From Cinclus cinclus (taxonomy: Eukaryota > Chordata > Aves > Passeriformes > Cinclidae): a stretch of DNA of 64,000 bases. Shown piece after piece: positions 13,001-25,000 of the stretch (position 1 is the first letter of the stretch; every line of letters starts with the position of its first letter). Made by a program: the position numbers and the translations under genes. Below the pieces are notes generated by a model, which did no database searches, had not been told where the DNA came from, and saw only the letters and a list, made by a program, of their open reading frames with translations. The stretch spans positions 2,077,694 to 2,141,693 of the forward strand of contig NC_085050.1 in NCBI RefSeq assembly GCF_963662255.1, in the 5' to 3' direction.

Positions 13001-16000
13001 CATTCCTGTCTGGCCACCCCAATGCCACCAGCCCTTGAATGAACCACACCATGCTGGGACGTGCCCTGCCATGGCCCTGACACCTCTTACCTTGCAGGCA
13101 CAGGTGAAGAAACACATCCAGGTGATCCTGGAGCATCTACTCCACACGGTCAATCGCAGGGTGATCGTCCTGGACCGGGAGAACCCGCTGAGGGTGAGTC
13201 CCACTGCGCCACTTCCCTTTGGGCACATGGGAGAGGCACGAGGTGTCCCTGGTTTGGGGGCCTGGGTGTGTGTGACTGGCTCTGCCCCTCTCTGGCCCTG
13301 CTGCCAGAACCCAGCAGGATGGGGATGGATGCAAGGGATGTGCCCAGTGGGATGCAGGGGAAAGCAGGAGCTTTGCTGGGAGCAGGGGGAGCATAGAGAC
13401 GAGCGGGAAGGGGGCAGAGGTGCAGGAAAAGCTGTTTTGGGAGCAGTGAGTGAAGGGTTTGGACTGCATTATCTGGAAAACAAAAAAAAAACGGAACCTA
13501 GTGAACCGTCGCACTTTTACACGCCAAGAACATGTGCGAGGAGCACGGTGGACACAGATGAAGGGAGGTGGATCAGAGCTCCGCACGGAGCAGCGATGGG
13601 AGGTGACAGAGCCAGGGCCAGCGGGGGCTCGGGGTCTTCTCTGGGGACGTGGTGGCAAACCCAGGAGCTGCAGTGCGTCTTGGGGTAGGCTCTGAGCTGT
13701 TGTTGTTGGTGTGTGTTCTGGAAGCTCGGAGCAGGGGATTGCCGTGCTGCACCGTGCCACGCTGTGCGCCGTGCCCGGGGAGCTGCGGGGCAGCCGGAGC
13801 GGCAGCTCTGCCGCCGGGACCGTGCCGCGATCTCAGCGCCGGGCTGTGATTCAGCCGTGACTCAGGCAGGAGATGCATGCGGGGTCGCATTGGGCTCCAT
13901 CCTGCATTTCCTCCTCGTTCTCAGGCTCTGTGACTCAGGGCCTGGGGCGGCCGGAGCCGAAAGCGCCGAGCAGCGATGGAGGCGAGGAGGGGGATGAGGG
14001 TGGTGCAGCTCAGTCCACGGCAGCAGGGAGTGATCCTTGGCTGTTCCACGCTCTTGCTGCTCCCTCGTGGCTCCACAGGTGCCGTCTGGCAGCTCTCCCA
14101 GCACCGCCCATGGTTCCCGTGCTCTGCCGCAGCCTTTGCACTCAGTCGAGGGTCCCAGACCCTCAGTCCAGGCTGCCCCAGCAGTTCCAGCAGCTGGGAA
14201 GGGGCAAAAGGACCAAAAACTGCTGTGCCCTCACCAGGACAGCATCCCTCCATCCATCCCGTTGCTGCTGAGCAAGAAGGCAGTTGTGTCCCTGGGCCAC
14301 TGTCCCGGCTGCACACTCCCGAGTGTCCCTGGCACACGGGATGGGGTTTGACACTGTGTGCAGCTCCTGCGGTGTGAACACCAACGGGAGAGCTGCGGCC
14401 AAAGCTGCCCACCCTCCATTCTCCTCTGTGGCTGCAGCAGCCGCTCGCCGTGGCTGGGGAGGGCCAGAGTTTTTGGAGGAGGCTGGATGATGTCCCCTTT
14501 CCTGAGGTCGGTGGCCCTGCTGGGAGAGCTGTGGCACTCCTCAGGGTGTGCTCAGACACCCGCTGCTGCCGAGTTTTCCCTCTCGTGGCAGCACCCCACA
14601 GAGGCTGGGATATTTGAACTCCTCATTCCTGTCTTCCTATCATCAGCCAGTGCATCCCCACCCACGAGACCCCCGCCCAGCCCACCCTTCCAGCCGGGGG
14701 TTTTGGGGACAGGTATCCTCTCTCCATGCCAGAGTCTCACAGAGACCATTTTCCACTGTCTCTGACCAGTGGAAATCCTCGGTGTTCCCAGTTAACCTGC
14801 AGGAATCAATGAGAGGGATCGGTGAGCAGCCCCAGCTGTGGGATGGGCACTGATTTGAGCCTGGGATGGGCTGGGGCACCTCAGGGAACCCCGAACAGAG
14901 GGAAATCCAGGGAAACAGCCGCTGCCCCCTCCTCATTCTCATCCTCCTCCAGAACAGAAGTGCACAGGCGGGAGAGGATGTAACAAAAATAGCGTCTCCG
15001 TGGAATTTATTGAATTCTCCTTAAATACAGCCGCTGCTCCCCTCGCCGTTTCCACACCCGAGCTCCCCGCGTTCAACGGAATGGTTAAAAATAGAAAAGC
15101 TGGTGCTACCCAAACCCTACCGAGGGAGGGAGGGAGGGAGGGAGGAGAGGTGGGCAGGGGGTCAGTGCTGGGACGATGCCCCTGCGCTTCGGGCTCACCG
15201 GGCACCGCGCTCACAGGAACCAGAAGCATTTGCGCCGGGATTTCTTCACGTCCAGCTTTGTCGGCAGCCTCGACACGGGTGACAGCTCCTGCCTGGGCGG
15301 TGAGGTGGTCCCCGCCGCCCCCACCGCCACCCCCGCCGCCCCCAGCGCCGTCGGGGGAGAGTTCGGCCCCGTGTCGCCCTCGATGTGGCTCAGCACCCGC
15401 TGGAAGCGACCTTCCTGCTGTCGGAAATCGTGCTCCACGCTGCGGCACGCGGGGCGAGGGGACCGTGTCAGAGGGCAGCATGGCATCCCCTTGTCGCAGC
15501 CCCCCACCTGCCACAGCCCCTGGCACCCCAAACACAGCCACAGCCCCTGGCACCCCCGCGGAGCTCAGTGCCTCCAAACACAGCCCTTGAGAAATTCAGT
15601 GTTCCCAACACAGCCCTCGGGGAGTTCGGTGTCCCCAGCACAACTCCCAGGGAGTTCAGTGTCCCCAACACAGCCCTCGGGGAGCTTAGATTCCCAAACA
15701 AGTCCCCGTGTAGCTCAGTGTCCCCAGCACAGCCTTTGGGGAATTCAGTATCCCCAGATACAGCCCCCAGGGAGATTAGTGTCCCTAGCATATCCCTGGG
15801 GAGCTCAGTGTCCCCATCACAGCCCTCGGGGAGTTCAGTGTCCCCAAACAAGCCTCCAGGTAGCTCATCCACCAGTGCATGTTCCCCCAAAGCTGAGTCC
15901 TGCTGCACTCCCAAGGGGGCACAGGGACATGGCTGGACTTCCTGGGGTCACTGCACACCTCTGAGAGGGGACATCCTGCTGTGTGTGCCTTCAGAGAGCC

Positions 16001-19000
16001 CCTGCCCATATCCTGTGGGCTGTGAGGGGTTCTGGGGCTGGATCCCTCCCAAACAGCTGCCCCATCCCGCTGGGGCATCTCAGCCTCCCTTCTGCCAGAG
16101 GCACAGACCAATATCAGCCTGACCTCGTGGCCCGGGGTCTTTTGGGGTGGGTCCTTCACAGCTGCCTCCCCTGCCCCATCCTTTTGCTCCATCCTCTGTA
16201 TCCAGCCCCACTGACAATGCCATGGCATTGTGTGTGGACGCTGGCCTGGATGGGGACCAGTGCTGAGGTGGAGGGGGGCAAGCCAGGAGGGGTCTGTGGG
16301 ACCCCTGTGAGCAATGAGCCCCCTGGAGAGGGGTTGTGTGTCCCAGGGGCCGTGGCTGAGGACATCAGGAAGTGATGAGAGCATGCAAGGCTCTGTTGCT
16401 GCTCATCACACGGCTGGCGAAGCTGGAATTAGGGTGTCCCTGATCTGGGTAGGTGAGGGGGACTGTGCCCCCCACCACAGCTCTCAGGTTTCCTGCCCAT
16501 GCTGGAGTCCTCAGTGTCCCTACAGGTCCAGGTCCCTAGAGCCGTTGCTGTCCCCTCAGGCCCTTGCTGTGCCCACAGTGTCACTGCAGCCTTCGGTGTC
16601 CCTGCAGCCTCGGGTGTCCCCGCAGCCCCCAGTGTCCCCGCAGCACCCTGTGGCGCGGGCTGGCTGCTGGCAGCCACGTGCTGCAATGTTCCCTCACACG
16701 GAAAACACATCAATCTCCTCACACCAGCCATGTCCCATCGGATCAGCGAGGTGCCACGGAATGTGCCCGGGAAGGCGCACGTGGCGCAGCCACCGCGCGC
16801 ACGGGGAGCTCCCTGCGAGCCCCCCGGCACGCTGACACCTCCTGTCACCTCCCTTCATGAGGACAAGGAGTGTCCCAACCATTTCTAGAAAAAAGGGCGT
16901 GGAGTGCAGGGTGTAATAGGGGAAGGAGTGCTGGGGGTGCTGTCCCTGCTCTCTCACCCTGTGTTCCTCCAGAGCCTCTCCTCATCCCACGGGTGGCAGT
17001 GAAACCCACGGCGAGTCCCCAGCAGGATCTTGCCGTTCTGGGGAGCCACCTCCCCCAGATGTGACATCTGTGCCACTGCCATGCTGCGTGGAGACAGGCT
17101 CGTCAGGCCTAATTAGTCTGAAGTCCCCCAGGAGCTAAAGGGGGAGTGTGGAGCAAGTGTGTGTAGGGAGCAGGAGCTCCAAGGGGACACAGGGACAGGA
17201 GGGGACCCCAGCCAGGCACCCCCAGCCTGAGGTGCCCTGAGGAGAGGGCACAGTGCTCACAGAGCATGGCAGGGCAGATGTGTGCCATGGTGATCAGGCA
17301 CCACAGAGCATGGCTTGGGACCAGCTCACCATGTCCTACACATCCCAGTGCTAACAGCATCAGCCTAATTAACAGCAAAATGGGAACACACCTGGCCAGC
17401 CATCTGCACTGCAGAGGGGATGGCCAGAGGGGCAGAAGGACACCCAGGGGTGCCTGGAAGGGCAGAAAGCTTTAGCAAAACTACAGCCTTCCCAATTCCC
17501 CCAAAGATGGTGCTTGGGGGGGGCACGAGATGCCTTTTCCCATACGCCAAATGGGATCTGAGGAGACAGGACAGCAGAGAAAGGGGCTTCCATGCCCTGG
17601 CCCAAAGCCAATGCTGGGAAGCAAAGCCCAGGCTCTGTGTTCCCAAACCATAGAGAGGGGCAGGAACCCATCTGCGGCATCTGTGTGGATCTGGCACAGG
17701 GACAACAGGATGCAGCCTGGATTTGGAGCGAGCCCACGCACCAGCCGCTAGCGAGGTTTCCCCGATAGATTGCTGTTACAGGAGACAAATGCTCTGCCAT
17801 TGTGCCAGAGCAGCCCCCTTCCAGATGCTGCTCCTCCACGGAGATCACCCGGGCTGATCCTGGGAGCAGGAGCTGCTCCCCGTGGGGAGGAAGGCACAGA
17901 TCCAGCCCAAGTGACAGCCCAGACACCCAAGAGTGGTCTGTGTGTGGTGCCCCCCAACATGGGGACACGAGGTGCAGGCTTGACTGTCACCCTCCCTCCT
18001 GCCTTACAGCCAGTGGAGAAGTCTGGGAGCGCAGGGAAGCAGAACCCATGGGATGCTTGGAGCCAGGGCTGGCCCTCACCTGTAGATGATGCAGGCACAG
18101 TCCCGGCAGGTCCCGCAGTTGGCGATGTCCTGCCCGGTCCGGTACGAGTGTCGCCTGTGACAGAGATGTGCCGTGAGCTTGGAGACCTGGTCTGGGTCTG
18201 TCAGAGTCCTCTGCTGCCCCTGGTCCCTCTGTGTCTCTGTGCTCCCACCCCAGCAGCCAGGACTCTCCTCCCTGGATTCCAGCTCCTTTTCCCCCAGGGA
18301 CTCAGATTCTCTTCTCTCTGTATCTCAGCCCTTCTCCTCCTGAATCCCAGCTCCTCTTCTTCTCTAGGATCCATCTCCTCTCCTCCCTGGATCCTACCCC
18401 TTTCCTCTCTGAGATCCCAGCCTCTCTCCCCCATGCAATCCCAATTAATACCGAGCCAGGTACTTCTCAGCTTTGCAGATTTCTCTGATGGAAGCAAACC
18501 AGTGCTGGGCAAAGTGGCATCTCCAAACCCTACCCACTGTGTCTTCCCATCCCAAGCCGCATCCCAAGGGTCCCCAAACCTGCAGCCCCGAGGTCACTAC
18601 ACATCTCCCCACGCATGGTGCCATGGAGGGAGCACAAGGCACATGGTGGTGCTCTGGCACAGCAGTGCCCTGGCAGATGGGCACCAGGAGATGCTCCAGA
18701 CTAATCTCCAGCCTACGCCAGACTCAGAATTTATCTTTTTGATGCTTTTGTATCAGAGCATCCTTCTCCTCCTCTGGGAAGGTGCACAGGATTTGGATTA
18801 AGCAGATTCCTGCCTGGGCTCAGCCCATGCTGCTGCATCCTCCTCCCTCCCCACAGAAGGGGTCTTCACCCCACGTCTCTGCTGCTAGACCCCAACCCTG
18901 AGACACCCTGATCCCAAGGGCTGCACTGGGGTCCTCCTGCACCCCAGCACTGCTGGCAGGTGCTCCCTGATGGTCCCTTCTCATTCTGCTCTGTACAAAA

Positions 19001-22000
19001 GGAGCCCTGTGAATGCTGTTGGTCCATTTGGGACCCCTTCCCCCTGTCTCCGTTGCCCCTTCATGGCTGTGGATTTTGGGGGCACAGCTGAAAGAATGTG
19101 TCCCACATGCACGTCACATTTCCCCATTCGTCCTCCTGTTACTTGACCTTGACCAGGGTTGTTCTCAGCACTCAGAAACTGGGTCTGTTAATGCACCAAA
19201 TTACACACTGCAATGGGGATTGATTCTGCCAGCACCTGAATTAGATCATGAGGCCCTTTATATATATGTGTGCGTGTGTGTGGTATGTATATGTGTGTGT
19301 GCCTGCTGAAAGAGCTCATCCTGGGGTAGTCGTTTATGTTTTATATATATATATAAATTTTTGTGGGATGTTGCTGGTGGTTGGTGCCAGGATGTCTCAG
19401 GGCTGCCGTGATGCACAGTGGGCACCTGGGATCTGACCTGGGGCAAATGAGGCTGTGCTGTTCTGCAGCCTAAAGACACCAGGATAATGTTTTATGTGAT
19501 TTCCTAACCCTGGATTTCCTATCTCTGGGCATCTTGCTTGCCTGTTTGACTGTATCAGTAAATTGAGTTGAGGTCTTAATTAAGATGCCCTGTACCCCCA
19601 AGAGGTCCCTCCCCACTGACAGTGCTCCAGGGGTGGCACAGAGGCAGTGTTCCCTGTGCTTCACTCACAGCCAAAACCATCTGATTTAATGGATGCATCA
19701 CGGCAAACTTGGGCATCAGATTTCACAGGATGATGCCAGAACCAGCACCCCTTGGGGGTTTGTTGGTTGCCCTCATGTGAGATGAGTTTGGAGCATTTCA
19801 CCTTCAGGCCATTGTGGGCTGATCTAGAACACCTTGCTTCATTTGGCAAATCTGCCTGAGAGGCCAAGAAACGCTGAGCAGGTCCTGGGAAGGGCAGGAT
19901 TGGGGTGCTGGGCATCTCCCTGGGATGCAGTCACATCCATCACGGGGGCACCAGCCACTGGATTTGTGCCAAAGGTACCTCCACGGATGGGGCAGGGATG
20001 TGGTGCCTGGCTAAGCCTGCCGTTGGGATGTGACATTCTAGATCCCTGGTCCCAGTGGGCAAATCAGCTGCACCTGAGCCAGGCAGGGGCCCAGCACCTC
20101 GTCATCCCCCAGACCTGCACCCCTGCACCCAGCTCTGGCACGGGGAAGGCACTGTGTGTATGTGAGGCCTCTCACCAAGACATGGAGCCACGTGCACATG
20201 GACAGCAACTCTGAGTTTCTCAGACTGAAACACATTCAGGAGGCAGCAGCATCCAAATCTCTGTCAGGGTCCCCCATCGTACATCCCCAGCTCCCGGGGA
20301 CATTGTCCCCACAGCCCCCCCACTCTGTCCCCTCCTACTCACCCATCCCGCTGCGCCTCCTTCTTCTCCAGATCCTGGATGACATCCAGCAGCACCCGGA
20401 TGGTTTGTTGGCTGGTCTCCAGCACCCCTTCCAGGGACTGCAGCTGGGAATGCAGGTCCCCCTGCTCCCCGGGCCCCCGGGGGCTCTCTCCCTGAGATGT
20501 CCGGGCGTCCTCGTCCCTCGCTGGTGGTCCCACCGGCCCCTTGGCCACCACCACCAGCTGCAGAAGGTCCTGGACGTGGTGCAGCTTGTCCGGCTGTTCA
20601 GCGGCGAGGCAGGGCTGTCCGTGCCGGGGGGTCTCCCCTGCCCACCCTGCCGCTTGTGTCCCCACGCTGGGGCCCTGTGAGGCTGTGGACAGCGGCTCCC
20701 TGGACCCCTCGGGTCCCGCCCAGCCATGCCCGGGCTCGGCGGCGCGGAGCCGGCTGCAGGTGCCGATGGCAGCTGGTGTCTTGTCCGGCGTGGCGGTGGC
20801 CGAGCCGTGCCAGCCCGGCGCTGGCGAGATGGGGGCTGGCGAGGCGCAGCAGGGTCCCCCCCACAGCGTGGCGCAGAGCTGGTGCTGGGGTGGCGGGGGT
20901 TCCCGCGGGGGCTTGCCCTGAGGTGGCCGGAGGAGGCCGTGGGTGTCCGTGGCGGGGACGGGCTGCCGGCGGTGCGGCGAGGGCTGGCACGGGGGCGCTG
21001 GGCGGCCGCAGGGCAGGGTCCGCTCCGAGTCGCTCCTGCCGAGCCCCCGCTGCTCGGGGGGCGGCCTGGGCTGGCCGCAGGGCACGGAGGCCGGGCGTGG
21101 GGTGACCCCGTGGGTGCCCCGGGGGCTCCCGCGGAGCTGGGCACAGGTTGGGGGTGGCGGGCAGGGCTCGGGGGCGCAGCTTTGCACCGGAGGGGCGCAG
21201 CGGGCAGCGGGGCAGCCGGCCGTGCCCTGGTAAGGGGGAGGAGGGTCCCTGGGTGGTGGCGGCGGTGGTGTGCGGCGCACCTTGGCGTGCTGGGCGAGGA
21301 CCGCGGGGCGGTCATGGGTGGGGAGGCCGCCGGGGGACCGGACCCAACCGGCCACGGTGGGCACGGCCGCTCCCGGGCACCGGGCGCTCGCCACGGCGGG
21401 CGGTACCGCATCCCCCGCCACATCGCAGACGCTCTTGCTACGGGGCTGGGGGGCCGGGAAGGGCTTCTGGAGGCTGGGGGAGGTCTGGATGGCGGTGCTC
21501 ATGCACGCCTTCCTGGGCATGGGCAGCGTCAGCGAGCCCGGCTGCGCCTGGGGCCAGCTGCGCCGCGAGGCACGGAGAGCCGCCGGCTCAGGGGGGTCCC
21601 TGGGGGGCGGCGAGGCACGTGGGGTGTTGTGGCCGGGGCCGGCCGCGGGCCCGGGCGGGGGGCTGTCCGCCCTCCCCGCGCCGGCCTCCACCAGGTCCTT
21701 GAAGCGGACCTGCTGCGTGCGGTTGCGCCGGCGCTTGAGGCGGCTCTCGATGTCGGGCGAGTCGCGGTTGAGCAGCACCGAGCGCACCGTCATGGCTTTC
21801 TCCTGGCTGCCCTCGCCGGCGGGGGCCGGGCCGGGCACGGGCTCGCGGCTGACCATGGCTCAGGGCCGCGGGGCCGGGGTGCTGCGGCGGGGCGCGGGGG
21901 GGCCGAGCGCCGGCGACCGGAGCCCTGAGCTGCAGCCGTTCCCGGAGCTGCTGGGGCGGCGGGCAGCCTCATCCCGCGCCGTCACGGACAGGGGATGCTG

Positions 22001-25000
22001 GGCGGGAGGTGGGCGAGGGGCCGCCGGGCATGCTGCCCGCCGCCCGGCCCTACAGCCCCCGGCTCGCCGCCCCGACAGCCCTGCCCGGCACCGCGGCTCC
22101 CCGCCGGCGTCCGCAGCCCATCGTCCCGCCGCGGCCTCCCGGGCTCAAAGCCGCCAGCTGCGGACCGCCCGGTGCCGGCCGTGCCCGCCCATGGCTCCCG
22201 GACCTGCGGGGATAAAGAGAGGTGCGTCAGACCCGGCCACGCCACCGCGGTCCCCGAGGACACAAGTGTCCCCGTGGAACTGCCGGCCTCTCCCGCCTCG
22301 GCTCCCTCCCAGCCCACCATCACCAAACGCGAAGAGACAGGCTTTGATCTGCGGCGCTGCCTCCTCAGCACAAAGGGAGAAAGGAAAAGAAAGCCCTTTA
22401 GCATAAACACGTTCCGAGTTCACAGCTCAAATCAAGCAGAAGCAGCTGTTAAAAATAGCTCTGCCTCGCCGGGGCTGGTGCCTCCTGCGCGGGGTGCGGG
22501 CGGCGGGAGGGCAGGGCGAGGGCCAGGGCAAGGGGCTCCCGTGGGGGCGGACGGACGGACGGACGGACGGACGGACACGGGGCACTCTCCGCACGCGGGA
22601 CACCCGCCGCTCACGGGCACCAGCTCTGCGGGGGATGGACAAGGCGTGGGGCACCCCATCCAGCACGGGACATGGCATGGGATCCATCCTGCCAGAGTGA
22701 CACAGGGGACCCATCACGAGTGAGGCATGACCAGATGGGCACGGGGGACATGTCACGTCTGGTTGTGGCCGGACTGGGAACCAGAGGTGCTGGTTGGGCT
22801 GCAGGCATGGGGGACCACCTCTGTGAGCGGTGGGGAGACCGTGCTTTGTGGACGCGGAGCCACTTCAGACACATGAGAGCCAGCAGGAGGGAGAACCTTC
22901 AGTAAGACCGGGGGATGTCACTGACGCCGGCAGCACTTCACAGGCGACGCAGGGGCGGGACCCGGGGTCACAGGGGGATTGCACCGAACTATATCCCCAA
23001 CCCTGCCATCGTCCCCGTCCCTGCCATCGATCCCGCACAGCTCTGCAGGGCTCCTCCTCCCCACACATGCAAGGCGAACCACTCCGCAGCCCTGTCCCAG
23101 AGCTACCCCCAGCTCCCACCCCCGTGCCCACCTGGCTCTGCCTCTGCCCACTGAGCCGCCGGCGGCTGCCCCGGCCCATCACACTGCCCGGGCACCAGGA
23201 GCACGGGGCACACCGGGAGCCTTGCTGGGACGTCCCGGGGTGCAGGGGAGGCTGTCGGCTCGTTTTGGGACGCAGCCAAAGACAGAGATTCCAGCCGCAG
23301 CGAGCAGCGGTTCAGCTTTGTCGCACCACACCACGTCCCGTGTCCCACATCCCCGTGGTCCCCGCCCCAGATCACAGCCCGGTGCTCTCGCATTGCCCCC
23401 GCAACCTCTCCACAAGCCGAAGCAGGAGCCTCGCTGGCTCCGCAGCCCCCCTGCCCTCACTGCGGACGAACACACGGCTCAGACACCCCCGGCCCCCTCC
23501 CTGTCTTGCCTTGTGCCGGCTGGCACGAAGCGCTGACTCAGCACAGCAGCCCGGAGTCCCCAGTGCCGGCACAGCCAAACTTCCAAGCGCTGCGTGCCGG
23601 TGCCCCGTGCCTGCCCACGCCGGCAGTGAGCACTGATCCAGAGGAGCAGGGAGCTCTCACAGCCCTCCCTGCGCCCACCCCGGCCCTGCACGCCCCGGCG
23701 CCTCCGCACACCCTGCTCCGTGTTCGTCGGGATGCTGCTCCACGCTCCGGCCAGCCGCCCGGCGCTTCCCTTCCCGGGCTTGGAGCCGTGCCCAGACACC
23801 CGGAGATGTCTGCGAAGCAGGATGAGACGAGGGATGGGATGGGGCTCCTCGTTAGTATGGACAGCAACAGGCGGAGGAGGGAGCTGGCTGGGGCTGGAGC
23901 CAGAGGCGTCCGTCCTCTCTTCCTGCATCACCACATCCCTCCTGGCCCGGGGCACGCTGACCTGGGCAGAGCCTGCCGGGATATCCGCGGCCGTGGGATG
24001 AGCCACCCCTGAGGTCCGCTGAGGTCACAGACGTGGGGTTACCTCTCTCCTTGTGCCACAGCGATGGCCGGTGCCCAGAGTTTGGTGCCTCCTGCCCGAG
24101 CCCCCAGAAGCATCCTCGGCTGCGGCCGTGCCAGGAAGGGCAACATACCGAGGGCGGAGGGATGCTGGCCACATCTCCGTGCTGGAGCCGCCGAGCACTC
24201 CAGAGGAGCGTGAGTGTGGCCAGCCTGCTCCGGAGGGGTCCTTAATGGGGGCGTGGGGCAGAGGGTGCTGGGATCGGCTCCAAGGGCTGGGCACGGGACA
24301 GGAGCGCCGCTGGCACGGTCCAAGGGCAGGACCAGCCCTGTGATGCTGCGATGGGACCCTCGCCAAGCCGAGGCTGACACAGCGTGGGACGAGGCCGTTC
24401 CCCTGCCCACGCAGCAAACGCGGCGCTGTCACTCAGCGGGGCCTCGCCGGAGCACCCTCGGCCCTCCCGAACCGCAGGGAGATCAGAGACGAGCCACAAG
24501 GACAAAGGGAAGCCTATAAATTATACATGGAGCAACTCCGTTTGGGAACAGTTCTGAGGATGTCAAACACCCACGCCAGGACCCTCCCACGCTTCCCTGC
24601 GTTTTCTCTGTGCTGTGGTTGGATTTAGTGCCGTGCTTGGGCACTGTTTGCAGCACACCAGCATCTCCGAGCATGGATAATGAGTCCCACTGTGGGACAG
24701 GATCAGGATGATGCAACCTAGGGGCTGCTCTGTCTGTTGGACTCTTCTGGACTATCCCTGAGGAACCAACTCTTGCTGATGGCTCCAAAGGGCATCTCTG
24801 AGGCACCTGGCACTCAGCTGCACCAGCACTTCCCAGCCACTCTTCAAACACATTTACTGGGAAATAGTGCTCAGCACCTCAATCCTGTGGCTGTTGCAGC
24901 CCCTCCAAGGTCCTGAGCCCACCACAGCCCCTTCCAGGAGTCACTCCTCCCCACAGGAGAGACCTGTGCAACCTCCTGGGGCCAAAGCAGGAGCCCTGGT

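Larger units (their letters stand above)
20400..22600. other. CpG island over exon 1 of the INSYN2-like gene
   Basis: Very GC-rich with frequent CpG across the large first coding exon and about 700 bases upstream of its ATG. It may contain a promoter for the nested gene. The plus strand shows long open frames here, but these are the complement of the GC-rich coding exon. Confidence 0.6.

Noticed and set aside
17770..18801. 343-codon plus-strand ORF
   Set aside because: It crosses the real minus-strand exon 18154-18080 and is otherwise a pyrimidine-rich, repetitive intron.
15211..21856. Processed retrocopy of INSYN2
   Set aside because: The coding sequence is split by two introns at family-typical places and has no poly-A remnant or broken frame.
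20726..21928. 400-codon plus-strand ORF
   Set aside because: It is the antisense shadow of the GC-rich INSYN2-like exon 1. The minus strand carries the conserved motifs and the splice sites.
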